Below, piece by piece: positions 41,706 to 51,400 of a DNA stretch of 64,000 bases. The position numbers and the translations under genes are program-made. The stretch is taken from the NCBI RefSeq assembly GCF_963678635.1, contig NW_026971600.1, forward strand, positions 1-64,000, in the 5' to 3' direction. The notes beneath the pieces were generated by a model that did no database searches, was not told the origin of the DNA, and was given only the letters and a program-made list of their open reading frames with translations. Source of the DNA: Symsagittifera roscoffensis (taxonomy: Eukaryota; Xenacoelomorpha; Acoela; Convolutidae). The first letter of the stretch is position 1, and the number at the start of each line of letters is the position of its first letter.

Positions 41706-42522
41706 ATGGTCGAGAAAACAAGAGGCAACAAGAAAGAAAATTAGAAGAATTTAGAAGTTTTAGAACTTCTAAACGACGAAAAAAGAAGAGAACAAAGGGA
41801 TGATGAAGAAAAGTTAAAACTCAAAATTGTTTTATGTGTGTGAAAAACTCAAATGAGAAACCAAGCAACCAAGTTGTAATTGAAAACTGAAACATTTAAG
41901 TTGAGTTTGGAAATTGTTGCATTTATATATTTGCATTTTGGTTTTAGTTGAAGTGGCTTTAGAGACACTCACTTATTATTTATTTAGAAAGGCTTGAGGG
42001 AAGAGTATATTTAAATATTCCAGCCTGCATGATTGTTTTTAATCACTTAGGAAGACTGATCACTTTGTGGTGACATGAAAAACTTGAGTAACTTCTTGAG
42101 GAGGGAGGTTGTTGCATTGTTCTTTCTAACCACAAAGTTCCTTAGTTTTAATATTCAGGACAATAAACAAGCAAGATTTCCGAAGGGAAGGAGCATAGTA
42201 GGATAATTTTAGCTTGTTGGTTGGCAGGACTGTCCTGCAAGCCAACACCTTTTAAATCTAGGAGAAAAAGTTTCAATCGGGATATTGACACTGGAAGTCA
42301 GAAAATATGTTTTATCTTAAGTCATATCCTCAATGTGCAGATTAATGAAAGAATTTGAAGGCTATAGTGATGTAGGATGATGCCATTTATATTCTGCAGT
42401 GAGTCGATGTGACGTAGGTAAAAGTAATTTCGTGCATTTTGTAAATTCTGTTCGATGACACTGTAACCACTTAGAACATTGCGCGATTCAATGAGGACAT
42501 TGACCGGACTGTCCGGGGAGTA
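41706..42522 (+). other. 3' untranslated region and PPT of element B
   Basis: It parallels A's 24840-25659, with both stem-loops retained (10-bp stem at about 41750-41773; GCAGGAC/GTCCTGC near 42221-42245). The PPT GTCCGGGGAGTA is at 42511-42522, directly before the LTR. Confidence 0.8.
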
Positions 42523-43443
42523 TGTGACATTCGACCAGAATGGCCAAAATGCAGTCTCTGCAGAATTCGGTATTTTAGCAGCAAGCCTTCCGAATTGGTG
42601 ATTTAGAACGGATAAGGACGTTATTTGAACGATTAGCCAAACGGTGAAGGCTGGAAGATTCTGGAATTCTAATTTTTAAAAATTCGAATTGTGACGTCAT
42701 ATTTCTGAGAAACGTCAGAAACGGCCATTTTTAGCAAAAAGAGCAAGAAAAAACAGAACAACTTTTATCTGCGATTAAGAACAGTACGAAATCGAGACTA
42801 AAAAACTACAACGAACTACCGAACAGCAGAGGACGTTCCGAGTTGCAACTATTGTGCTGTTACAATAGTTGCAAGGCCGTTGCGAGCAACGGTGAAGGGT
42901 AAAACCCAGCCTTCCGAGTTATTGTGAACTGGATATTAAGAAGCTTGATTCACCGGATTCAAGAATCCGGAAGGGTCTCGGGACGTGGACTTTTATGAAC
43001 TTATATTGAATTTTAGCATCCGTCATGTCCTGACTTGAATTTAATTAAGATCTTAATTCGTTTTGACAAGAATGAGGAGCTAGAAGTAGGGGGGAAAGGG
43101 TTGATCCATCTTCGATGGAGATGATGATTTTTATCTACTGAACAAAAACAATAGTAATATAATAAGTAGTAGCCCTGTTTTTAGGAGTGACCTCGTGGTC
43201 TGGGGATACTGAGACCCAGCCATGAGCTCACTATTTTTGCATGTAATCTAGTTAATTTGAGCGTTCTGGTCGAAGCCGGAGAACAGTAACGTTTTTGTCA
43301 GCCTGATGTAAGAAAGACCACCGAAAAGTACTGGCTTGGTAGAGACGGTGAAAAACATGCAAAGCTCTGTTTAGACGCTAGCCAGTCGTCTTAAGACTTA
43401 GTTTTGTTATCCGTCGATATGTATCTTCCGGGCGAATGTTACA
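42523..43443 (+). repeat. 3' LTR of element B (921 bp)
   Basis: It starts TGTGACATTCG and ends CGAATGTTACA. It carries B-type variants and differs from B's 5' LTR by single substitutions near 42778 and 43380 and a CT/TC pair near 43248. Confidence 0.95.
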
Positions 43444-44070
43444 TACCGAACAGCAGAGGACGTTCCGAGTTGCAACTATTGTGCTGTTACAATAGTTGCA
43501 AGGCCGTTGCGAGCAACGGTGAAGGGTAAAACCCAGCCTTCCGAGTTATTGTGAACTGGATATTAAGAAGCTTGATTCACCGGATTCAAGAATCCGGAAG
43601 GGTCTCGGGACGTGGACTTTTATGAACTTATATTGAATTTTAGCATCCGTCATGTCCTGACTTGAATTTAATTAAGATCTTAATTCGTTTTGACAAGAAT
43701 GAGGAGCTAGAAGTAGGGGGGAAAGGGTTGATCCATCTTCGATGGAGATGATGATTTTTATCTACTGAACAAAAACAATAGTAATATAATAAGTAGTAGC
43801 CCTGTTTTTAGGAGTGACCTCGTGGTCTGGGGATACTGAGACCCAGCCATGAGCTCACTATTTTTGCATGTAATTCAGTTAATTTGAGCGTTCTGGTCGA
43901 AGCCGGAGAACAGTAACGTTTTTGTCAGCCTGATGTAAGAAAGACCACCGAAAAGTACTGGCTTGGTAGAGACGGTGAAAAACATGCAAAGCTCTGTTTA
44001 GACGCTAGCCAGTCGTCTTAAGACTTAGTTTTGTTATCCGTCGATATGTATCTTCCGGGCGAATGTTACA
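43444..44070 (+). repeat. 3' LTR of element A, right part (627 bp)
   Basis: It begins with the duplicated TAC and continues ACCGAACAGCAG to the terminal GTTACA at 44070. Together with 25660-25955, minus the 3-bp duplication, it restores exactly 920 bp. Confidence 0.93.
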
Positions 44071-44184
44071 TCTGGTCGTAACATTCTGTGCTCCTTCCCA
44101 GTAGCCGGCTATCCGTGTTCTTCTCTGCATATTGTTGAATTTTTAAAAATTTTTGATTTGAAAGTTTTTGTTTCATTTGAGGAA
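44071..44184 (+). promoter_or_regulatory. Short region between the LTR and the sedoheptulokinase ATG
   Basis: It opens with the right-hand TCT target duplication and then an R1-type repeat (TGGTCGTAACATTCTGTGCT and GGCTATCCGTGTTC). Only 114 bp separate the retrotransposon end from the start codon, so the native promoter has been displaced by about 42 kb or lies within this stretch, and the LTR may influence expression (inference). Confidence 0.5.
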
Positions 44185-45609
44185 ATGATTTGTGCAATCG
44201 ATTTTGGCACTGCTTCGTTGAAAGTCTCCGTACTGCCGGTTTATGGCTCGGAAAATGACTCAATTGCATCACAACAATTAGAAAGCAACGCTGATGTTGT
44301 TGGTCTGCCTCCGGGGTATAGAGAGCAGTCGCCTTATAAAATTTTTGATAACTTGAAAGCTGCCACGACAAATATACTGCTCCATTTGAATGATGTCGAT
44401 CATGTAATAATGACTGGTCAAATGCACGGCATAGTGACATGGGAAGATGTTTCTTTCGACTTATCTGCTGATTTGGAATCAGTCTTGGAAAGTGCTAGGG
44501 TTTCAAATTTAATAACCTGGGAAGATCAGAGGTTGACTGATACTTTTTTGGCTGAAAATCCTTCGATTCATCCCGGCTATGGACTTGCATCTCTTTTGTT
44601 TGAAAATTATGGCTCATCATCATCTAAAATGTCAGGAAAGTATTGGGGCTCGATCATGGATTTCTTCGCATGGATGTTTTTAGGATGTCCTCGTAACTAT
44701 ACCGTGAAAACAACGAGCCAACTGGCCAACAGTTTCGGATATTTTGATCCGTTAAAAAATTCGTTCGATTATGATACTCTTAGGGCGAGAAAATTTCCAG
44801 TAGAAACACTTCCCTCGATCGTGTCAGATTGTACAATTATGGGACTGACAAAGAGCACTGTGCTTGGCTTTCCTGAAGGAGTTAAAGTTCTGGTTCCGAT
44901 GGGCGATACTCAATGTGCGTTCTACTCGGTTATTAGATCCTGTACCGACAGTTTGGTATTAAATTTGGGTACTTCATGTCAAATTGGAAAAGTTCTATCC
45001 TCGGAGGAGATTGTTTTAATGACAAATGGCGCGTTGCAGGGTCTTGAGTTTTTTCCGTATATTGGTGAAACGTTTTTGGCTGTTTTTGCATCAATGAATG
45101 GAGGGAATAATCTGGAACAATTTGTTGAGCATGTTTTTGCACCCTTAATATGTGGAGTGTTAAATGATTCAGATAAAAGTTCGCCGCCAATCGATGATAT
45201 TTACAAGGTTTTTATTGACGCTGGAATATTGGAACATTGCAGAGGTAGCCGTAACCCTGGTGTTCAGTTTCAAGGCGACCTTTACTCAGAACGGAACAGT
45301 CATTCAGTTTCAGCAAGTACCAGCCATGCATCGCTATTATGCTTGTCTTCTTTATCATGCAATCTAGGCCAAATTTCTTTGGCGATTCATAGAGGCCTTA
45401 TTAACAATGCACGAGACGTGTTCATTAAAGCTTCGAACGGAAAGTTGCTTTACGATAAGGTCGTTGCGGTTGGAAATATATTCAGAAAAAACCAACTGTT
45501 GAATAAATTAGTACGGGAAATTTTCCCTGGATGTGTAATATCCGATAGCGATTCCTCGCGAGGAGCTGCATTGTTTGTTAGAGATAACGTGAAAAATTTA
45601 CATACATAA
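44185..45609 (+). CDS. SHPK: Sedoheptulokinase (FGGY-family carbohydrate kinase)
   Basis: The 474-aa product begins at ATG 44185, where the FGGY N-terminal strand IDFGTASLK starts within residues 5-13, matching the family's usual start and length (~478 aa in vertebrates). Family marks include TGQMHG at 77-82, LITWEDQR near 109-116, GDTQCAFYS, a NLGTS phosphate-binding loop at 260-264, SMNGGN at 303-308 and a C-terminal SRGAAL. The enzyme phosphorylates sedoheptulose with ATP to sedoheptulose 7-phosphate, feeding the non-oxidative pentose phosphate pathway in the cytosol. The whole coding region is one uninterrupted exon, whereas vertebrate SHPK is multi-exonic; no frameshift or stop is seen. 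Assignment rests on SHPK-specific segments, so other FGGY kinases (xylulo-, ribulo-, glycerol kinase) are less likely. Confidence 0.9.
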   Translation: MICAIDFGTASLKVSVLPVYGSENDSIASQQLESNADVVGLPPGYREQSPYKIFDNLKAATTNILLHLNDVDHVIMTGQMHGIVTWEDVSFDLSADLESVLESARVSNLITWEDQRLTDTFLAENPSIHPGYGLASLLFENYGSSSSKMSGKYWGSIMDFFAWMFLGCPRNYTVKTTSQLANSFGYFDPLKNSFDYDTLRARKFPVETLPSIVSDCTIMGLTKSTVLGFPEGVKVLVPMGDTQCAFYSVIRSCTDSLVLNLGTSCQIGKVLSSEEIVLMTNGALQGLEFFPYIGETFLAVFASMNGGNNLEQFVEHVFAPLICGVLNDSDKSSPPIDDIYKVFIDAGILEHCRGSRNPGVQFQGDLYSERNSHSVSASTSHASLLCLSSLSCNLGQISLAIHRGLINNARDVFIKASNGKLLYDKVVAVGNIFRKNQLLNKLVREIFPGCVISDSDSSRGAALFVRDNVKNLHT

Positions 45610-46189
45610 TATTTAGTTAAAGTATTTCGAAGATTTATTTATAAATGGTTTAGAAGTATAACTCCTCAATAGAAAATTCATGGTATGTGTTATTTTAGCT
45701 TTCCATTTTTAGTTTTAAAGAGTTTATGATCACGGATTTTATTCGTATGTGTCATCAAAGTGATGTGATCGAATATACTGAAAGATAAGGAGGCTCTTAA
45801 GTCAAATACCTTAATTATGTATGGTCCAAATAAGGCAACTTTTTAGTGACGCCAAATATTTCAAAAAACCTGCCATCAATTTCCAGGTTGAATTATGCAC
45901 TGATTGCGTTTGCGATCACCAAAAGGTATTGAAACCTAGTAGGAGTAGTAGATTTTTTTAATACATGTACTAGACAACGATGGTGAAGGAACTATGGTTA
46001 GGATGGGTTTTCTCTTGTTATTTCAAATATATTCAAGAACTTATAGATGAGCTTAAAGCTTTTCAGACTCATTTACAGCTTCGAATAGGATAAGAGCAGC
46101 GAATGTCATTTCCAAATCAAAATTGAATTTGAGCTTTTTCGAACCTAAATTTTATTATTGTTACTTAGTCTCGAAGCTTTCTTTGCCTA
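45610..46189. other. Downstream of sedoheptulokinase, no feature recognised
   Basis: AT-rich noncoding sequence; it presumably includes the kinase 3' UTR. I see no further gene. Confidence 0.5.
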
Positions 46190-46392
46190 TTTCTGTAATT
46201 AGCCTCCAGCCCAACTCCCACCACTCACGCTTGAGTCTTTTCTCCGCGGAGGAGAGAGATGCAATCCATTTTGCAATCCTTGAGGAGGCGGATGACACTG
46301 GGACTCCTCCAATCAAGACGGAAGCGGGATTCGAATCCTCGACGTTTGTGTTAAAGGCTCCGCGTCTTAACCACTCGGGCACGGCTGCTCAT
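46190..46392 (-). repeat. tRNA-derived SINE-like element
   Basis: On the minus strand there is an A-box-like TGCCCGAGTGGTTAAG (46366-46381) and a B-box-like GGATTCGAATCC (46327-46338), spaced as in a serine/leucine-type tRNA. A ~130-bp body follows (TCCTCCGCGGAG palindrome near 46240). The T-stem is imperfect and the acceptor does not close, so it is a SINE or tRNA relic rather than a working tRNA gene. Confidence 0.6.
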
Positions 46393-47107
46393 GCCGGTTT
46401 CTGTCAATTAGCTATTTATGTCGTATATCGCAAGAAGTGGGAGGCTTCCCTTCGCCTCTGTTTGTAAAAGTTTTAAAGTTGCAGTAATTCCTTCCAAAAT
46501 TTCGTTTCTTTTGGAATTTTACACTAAACAAAAAACATTTTTAAGCTTTTATTATTCGATTTGTCGGTTGATGTGCAATTAGTTGTAGTCATTCAGTTTT
46601 GTATTACAAGTGGCGCGAAGCTCTCTTTTCGCCTCTGTGTTAATTTAGTGATTTATGATGTTTGAGGATCGATGGATCGTGCGTACTTTTGAATATCGAG
46701 TTTTTGCAGATTTTCGCCTATTTTTTTTTCCATGTCTGCATCCTGGCATAGATTTCTATATCATTGTAGAAAAAGCCACTTCGTCCCCGTTGAATGGTCA
46801 AGTGAGTTCGGTTTTTTCTGCACTTCCTATTTTGCTACTGAATGACTAAATTGGATCGATTTGTTTCTAAAAGGTTATCAATTCGAGTTTGCGCTGGTGT
46901 TATACTTGAGTAACGAAAATTTTTTTTTCTAATCACCCACAAAATGGTTTTACCCAAAATCAAGTACGAAGAACGCAAGGCTCATGCTGTCGAATGATTA
47001 CGTTAGCGAGCGCTATCAAATCGGAATCTATTTTTTTTGGGTTAAACAACTTGTTTAACTGAATCTTTTGAATCATTTGCTAGTTTAGTTTTAAATGAAG
47101 CTAGTTA
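46393..47107. other. Intergenic, nothing recognised
   Basis: AT-rich noncoding sequence. Two similar segments, CGCAAGAAGTGGGAGGCTTC (46429) and TGGCGCGAAGCTCTC (46611), each lead into TTCGCCTCTGTgTT, suggesting an old internal repeat. Confidence 0.4.
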
Positions 47108-47206
47108 TCTGTGCTTGTCTGGCGCCTTTGGTCTAGATACAAAAAATGGGCCTGGGCCGACAAATGTCCTGGGTTTGAATCTGGCCAAGATCAGTTCTTT
47201 TTTTTT
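47108..47206 (+). repeat. tRNA-like relic or SINE head with Pol III terminator
   Basis: TGGCGCCTTTGGTCTAG (47120-47136) resembles an A box and GGGTTTGAATCTGG (47171-47184) a B box, followed by a 9-T run at 47198-47206 that would terminate RNA polymerase III. Clover-leaf pairing is poor, so it is unlikely to be a functional tRNA. Confidence 0.45.
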
Positions 47207-47319
47207 CAAGCGAAAAAGAATCCATTTAAAGCAAATGGTCTGTCTTTTGTTTGGCTGCTTATGTTTTGTTAACCTAGTTGCCTCGGATTTTTCTTGAGCT
47301 GCAAGTGGTTTTCATTGCA

Positions 47320-47774
47320 CTTATACGCAGGGGCGGATATAGGGGGGGGGGGGGCGGACGCCCCCCCCCCCCCCCCTCAGGGATTCGACCCTCTGCCGAC
47401 CCAAAGGGTCCCCCCTTTGATACTTTTTCAGAAATCCATTTTTGGCCGACCGACCCTAAAATTTTTCTAAAGGCGCCTTCGGCGCCAATATATACTAACT
47501 TTGAGGGGGAGCGCGCGCCAAAAAAACGCGATTTTTTGTCAAAATTTTTCAAAAAGTGCCCAAAAACGGCTTTTTTTTACTGTTTTTTCAAAAATTTGCC
47601 TGCGGCGCAGAAAATTTTGCAAAAATAGGGGCAAAACAGTGCTTTGGGAGAGCTCGAAAAATCTATTTGGTCGACCTAATAAAAAAAAAAGGTCGACAAA
47701 ATTTTGGAAAATTTTTTGAAAATCCGCCCCCCCCCCCCCCTCGAGAAAATCCTAGATCCGCCCCTGCTTATACG
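47320..47774. mobile_element. hAT-type MITE with 8-bp target duplication
   Basis: The element is 47328-47766 (439 bp), from CAGGGGCGGAT to ATCCGCCCCTG. It is flanked by exact 8-bp repeats CTTATACG (47320-47327 and 47767-47774). Short inverted ends starting CAGGGG and 8-bp duplications are diagnostic of hAT elements. It encodes no transposase. It lies in opposite orientation to the copies at 56268 and 60757, with long G and C runs near one end. Confidence 0.9.
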
Positions 47775-49588
47775 TGTTTTTGTGTTTTTCTTTATTTCCT
47801 GTAACTGCTAATTTTACTAAATTTGGTTTGTTTATTTGTTTATTTGGCCTCGAATATTCTGATTTGATTGAATTAGATTAGCACCTCAATTTGCGTTGTT
47901 TGAAATGAAATTAAATGTTTAATTTTTCGTTTATCATAGTCGGGTTTCAAATTTTTTTCTTCAAATTTTTTCATGGCAAAATTTTTAATTTTGGTTCAAC
48001 TAGCGTCTATCAAGGTAATGATTCACGACACGTTTTAGTCAATGTAAGCATCATCTGAGGCAAACGTATAAAATATTTGTGGTAATTTTGACATTAAAAC
48101 CAGAAAGTACCATGGCACAGGATCACATGACATAAGCTCTCTCAGCAAAAGATATCACGTGAAAAAAGGCTTAAGATCCCTTTCTTGTGAATGCAGAATT
48201 TCTTGGCCGTTCTATTCTTAACTTGTTATTTCGTATTTTATTCTGAACTTTACTATTTAGAATTTCAGAAGTTTCATGTCATTAACTTAGTTTTCGATTC
48301 AACTCAACGGGAACCTACAGAATTTGTGCCGGCCTAGTTACCGCTCAATAAATGGCTTTGAGTGCTTATTTGTTTCTGCGGTTGTTTTCCTCATTAAACA
48401 TCATTGCAGAAAAAACTTTGAAAGTTTTGTAGTTGCGATTTTTCGAATTATTTTTGCTTTTTTTTCGATTTAGTGGCTTTTCTTCGACTTTCTGTCTGCT
48501 AGCTTGCAAGGCTATTATGTTTGTGTGATATTGAAAGTGGTCCGAAGCTCCACATGGACCACGTATAGATCGCGTTGAGCCCTTTTTGTCGTTATTCGAT
48601 TTTTTAACAACTTTTGAACTTTAAGACTGTATAGAGCAAACGGCAGCTCGAAGTCTAAGTTTTTAATGTGTAGTTTTTTGAAATGGCTAAAGGTAATGGT
48701 GAACGTGAAAAAACAAGTGGTGACAAAGCGAATGTAACTCTTGGAATTGTTTTAAATTTTTGAATTGTCATTGTTTCCATATTCGAAACTGTTCGGAAGT
48801 TTCTAGCTACTTGAGCTGCGTAATCGCAAATTTGGTTTGAAACACACAACTCGCCACCTGAATAAAACAATGGAACAAATCTCTGTCAGTGTAGGTAATA
48901 TTAGCGGCAACACACTGATTTGAGCGCCTTATACCTCGTGACGAATGTGAGCGCAGCAGAACGAAACGGAGCAAGCGATCGCTACTTGTCAATGCTACAG
49001 TTTGAAATAATTTACAAAATTTGATTTGGTGAGATATTGAATTCAAAAATAGGTCTTGATGATTTCTTTGTTTTTTTTTTAAGGAAAAGTAATCATTTTT
49101 TTCTCGCCACATTTGCTGTTATCTGGCTTGACTTTTGATTTATTTTCAAGCTCATTTGCCAGTAGGAGGGCAAATTGCGATCTCCACTTACACACATTTT
49201 TGATTTTTTTCTCACGGTCTGTGTTCTGATTTTTGTGTTTAGTTCATTTCTTTTGTTAAAAGGAAGGCAAACTCCACTATCGAACAGCAAAAGTTTTAAG
49301 GTCACGAAAAGCGTCATCGACTTCTAATTTCGAGAAAGGATTTCAGTTTTAGGTTTCCTAGCGTAATCAGAATTTTTTTTTCAAATTGAGATATTTTATC
49401 TAAAAAGTGTCAATGATAAATTATTCTTGAAATCTGAAGACCTAAGGGCCATACGTTTTTTCTTTTAAGTTACAAGTTTTTTCAGAGAAATATATATTTT
49501 TTTCATTTCCCTTGCGTTCATTTACTTTTTTCTAACTGTCTGTTGGCTATGTTGTTACCAATGTCTGTCTCTCTCTCTCTCTCTTCAG
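47775..49588. other. Noncoding region upstream of the TADA2B-like exon
   Basis: AT-rich, no gene recognised. It probably contains an intron of the downstream gene, since a CT-rich acceptor (TCTCTCTCTCTCTTCAG) ends at 49588. I searched by eye for a ZZ-type zinc-finger exon and did not find one. Confidence 0.45.
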
Positions 49589-49589
49589 A

Positions 49590-50822
49590 ATGTCTGTTAA
49601 AAAAAAGGAATGTGGCCGTGGCGAGTTTGTCTTGTACGAGTGTTGCGATTGGACTGCTAGAGAAGAAGTAGCTTTGTTAGAAGCCATCGAGCATTTCGGA
49701 TTGGGCAACTGGGAAGATGTATCAAAACTCATTGCAACCAGGTCCCCTCAAGAGGCCTTCAATCACTTCGAGGAAACGTACGTTAGCTCAAACATAGGAG
49801 ACGAGACCTTGTCTGCGGAGCAATTTGGAACTGTGTATGATAGTGCAATAAACTACAGTGAAGGTTGTGACCCTCTCAAAGATATGATTGTTGGGAGAAA
49901 AACAAGTGTGGAAAGAGAACAACAACAGTTGATGGCATATTTACCGTTAAGAGACGACTTTGAATTAGATTTCGACAATGCGGCTGAAACTGATATAGCA
50001 GATTTGAGTCCATTTGGTGACCCTGGATGCTTTGACATGGAGATGAACTCGTTACAATTCGAGCTCAAAGTCGCGCAAGTTCACATGTTTAGACGAAGAA
50101 TCACAGAGCGTCAAAGGAGGCATGATGTTGCACACGATTACTCAGTCATACCAGAATTTTTCAGAGAAACCAAAGAAGCCAGTTCGAGTTCTTCCAAAAA
50201 TAGCAGTTGTTCAACTCAAAAATCAGGCGACATTCGGGGGTTCTACAGAGAAAAATGTAAAGTATGGAATGAAATTATAAGTAGCACTGAAACTGCAAAT
50301 ACTACTGATGCAGATAAATCAGCTGCTCTGGCTTTTCTTCAGACAATTTGTGAATCTGAGGCGAACCAATTGTTTCGAGATTTGTCCGAAGAAAGAAAAG
50401 TTAGAGCTCAACTGAAGTGTCTGCAGTTTTTCCGCAAACGTGGCTGTAGAACATTGGAAGATTGCGGCGAAGCAATGCTACGGGAAAGTTTCGCGTCGGC
50501 CGAAGTAGACAAAGAGGTCAGAAAGCAGTTGGAACATGAGGTTTCAAGTAGTTCAACCAGGAGTTCATCAGTTGGAGCAGGTGGTGAACACAAATCGTGC
50601 GAAAACGGACACGACAATCTCAGCAAAGAGGAGGAACAGTTCTGTGACAGGTATGAAATAAAACCTGCCAAGTATATTACTATCAAGTTGAATTTACTCA
50701 AAAAAATAGGCGACGGAAACTCGTTCGATGACGTCAGAGCAAGGTTCCGAGATAAAGAAGGCGTGAACAAGAAAGTAGCCGATTTCCTTCATCTCAGTGG
50801 GTTAATACCGTCATCATCTTAA
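49590..50822 (+). CDS. TADA2B: ADA2-type transcriptional adaptor, TADA2B-like (SANT and SWIRM domains)
   Basis: The 410-codon frame begins at ATG 49590, one base after a clear splice acceptor, so it may be the last exon rather than the full gene. Residues ~19-66 are a SANT domain (DWTAREEVALLEAIEHFGLG, then NWEDV), followed by RSPQEAFNHF as in TADA2B rather than TADA2A. PLRDDFELDFDNAAE and RRRITERQRRHDVAHDY match the ADA2 core, and LFRDLSEERKVRAQLK continues it. The last ~75 residues form a SWIRM domain ending DFLHLSGLIPSSS. ADA2B bridges the acetyltransferase GCN5/PCAF to the SAGA complex in the nucleus. The N-terminal ZZ finger normally preceding SANT is absent from this frame and is either in an upstream exon outside my detection or lost. 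Confidence 0.83.
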   Translation: MSVKKKECGRGEFVLYECCDWTAREEVALLEAIEHFGLGNWEDVSKLIATRSPQEAFNHFEETYVSSNIGDETLSAEQFGTVYDSAINYSEGCDPLKDMIVGRKTSVEREQQQLMAYLPLRDDFELDFDNAAETDIADLSPFGDPGCFDMEMNSLQFELKVAQVHMFRRRITERQRRHDVAHDYSVIPEFFRETKEASSSSSKNSSCSTQKSGDIRGFYREKCKVWNEIISSTETANTTDADKSAALAFLQTICESEANQLFRDLSEERKVRAQLKCLQFFRKRGCRTLEDCGEAMLRESFASAEVDKEVRKQLEHEVSSSSTRSSSVGAGGEHKSCENGHDNLSKEEEQFCDRYEIKPAKYITIKLNLLKKIGDGNSFDDVRARFRDKEGVNKKVADFLHLSGLIPSSS

Positions 50823-51178
50823 TCTTCTATCAGAAGATGCTAAACATTTTATTTATTGAAATTCTCAAGAAAACGTGTCAAATTTTGTACCTTCAATTTG
50901 CTTAGAACAATTTGAACTTGAAGTAGCCTGCGTTCAATTAGACTTGTTTTTGCTCAAATTAAATTCAAACATTCACTAGAAAAGTAAATTTATTTATCTA
51001 AATGATGACATTTTTCCAACTAACACAGCATAACATTTAATTTTCTCTAATGGACACGGTAGCAACATCGACCATTGTGAGTTCACTCTAAACTAGGCGA
51101 GTCGGTATGAATTGGTTAGGTTAAAGCACTAAGTGTTTGATGTATGGTTTTAATTTGACTTTGATTTGTCTGCAAAGT
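50823..51178. other. Convergent 3' region between TADA2B-like and BTB genes
   Basis: 356 bp separate the two stop codons. The stretch is AT-rich and presumably holds both 3' UTRs; ATTTTATTTATTGAAA follows the first stop. Confidence 0.5.
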
Positions 51179-51400
51179 TCAGATTGGAATGAAGCACTCG
51201 GCGTTGTCAGATAGCGAGAATCGGGACGCGGGTGCGCTCGGGTCGTAAGGTGGTGGCGATGGTGACCCTGGGTTGCTGCAGACACTTGTCGGTCGCTTCA
51301 GAGTCTGAGTGACAATGTCGAGTAGCAGTCGACAGTTCCCCTCATCTGCATCCAGGAAGGCCCGGTAGCTTTCCGTTCTCCTGACTGAGTCGATATTTTT
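51179..51400 (-). CDS. BTB/POZ gene, last coding exon
   Basis: The exon starts after an acceptor (CTATTTTTTCAG, minus strand) with codons for KNIDSVRRTESYRAFL and ends at TGA (51181-51179). It is 222 nt, phase 0, in frame with the previous exon. It completes a BACK-like helical segment and ends with a proline/serine-rich tail (SPPPYDPSAPASRF...). Confidence 0.8.
   Translation of the reverse strand, partial: KNIDSVRRTESYRAFLDADEGNCRLLLDIVTQTLKRPTSVCSNPGSPSPPPYDPSAPASRFSLSDNAECFIPI

Larger units (their letters stand above)
25956..43443 (+). mobile_element. Element B: deletion-derivative LTR retrotransposon nested in element A's 3' LTR
   Basis: This 17,488-bp copy is in the same orientation as A and nearly identical where they align. 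It has two 921-bp LTRs, leader, gag and pol ORFs, a broken integrase ORF, a broken ORF3, the 3' untranslated region and a PPT. Relative to A it lacks 545 bp in ORF2 (A 12916-13460), 474 bp spanning the ORF3 start (A 15783-16256) and about 6.0 kb of ORF3 (A about 16421-22424). It cannot encode a complete integrase, so it was probably mobilised by a complete relative, or the deletions followed insertion. Its two LTRs differ at about four positions by eye. Confidence 0.95.
1997..44070 (+). mobile_element. Element A: giant Ty3/Gypsy-type LTR retrotransposon, interrupted by element B
   Basis: The element runs from TGTGACATTCG (1997) to CGAATGTTACA (ending 44070), an 11-bp terminal inverted repeat with one mismatch. 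Removing the nested element B and one 3-bp target duplication leaves about 24.6 kb. Order: 5' LTR, candidate PBS, ~3-kb leader, gag-PR-RT-RH ORF, integrase ORF, a 2981-aa third ORF, 3' untranslated region, polypurine tract, 3' LTR split by element B. PR-RT-RH-IN order, an H-x4-H-x29-C-x2-C integrase zinc finger, DD35E and a GPF motif place it in Ty3/Gypsy (Metaviridae). All three ORFs are open throughout, and the two LTRs appear to differ at about one position, so the copy is young and could be competent. It is far longer than typical 5-10-kb Gypsy elements. Confidence 0.95.

Noticed and set aside
44158-44184. Upstream TTG as the start of sedoheptulokinase
   Set aside because: The ATG at 44185 coincides with the family's N-terminal strand; the upstream codons show no conservation. 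The same reasoning moved ORF2 to 12401 and ORF3 to 15894.
46323-46392. Functional tRNA-Ser/Leu gene on the minus strand
   Set aside because: A and B boxes are present, but the T-stem has mismatches and the acceptor does not pair; the flanking body fits a SINE.
48682-48762. ATGGCTAAAG followed by GTAATG as a first exon of the TADA2B-like gene
   Set aside because: The donor-like site is weak, only three codons would be used, and no ZZ exon was found between it and 49589.
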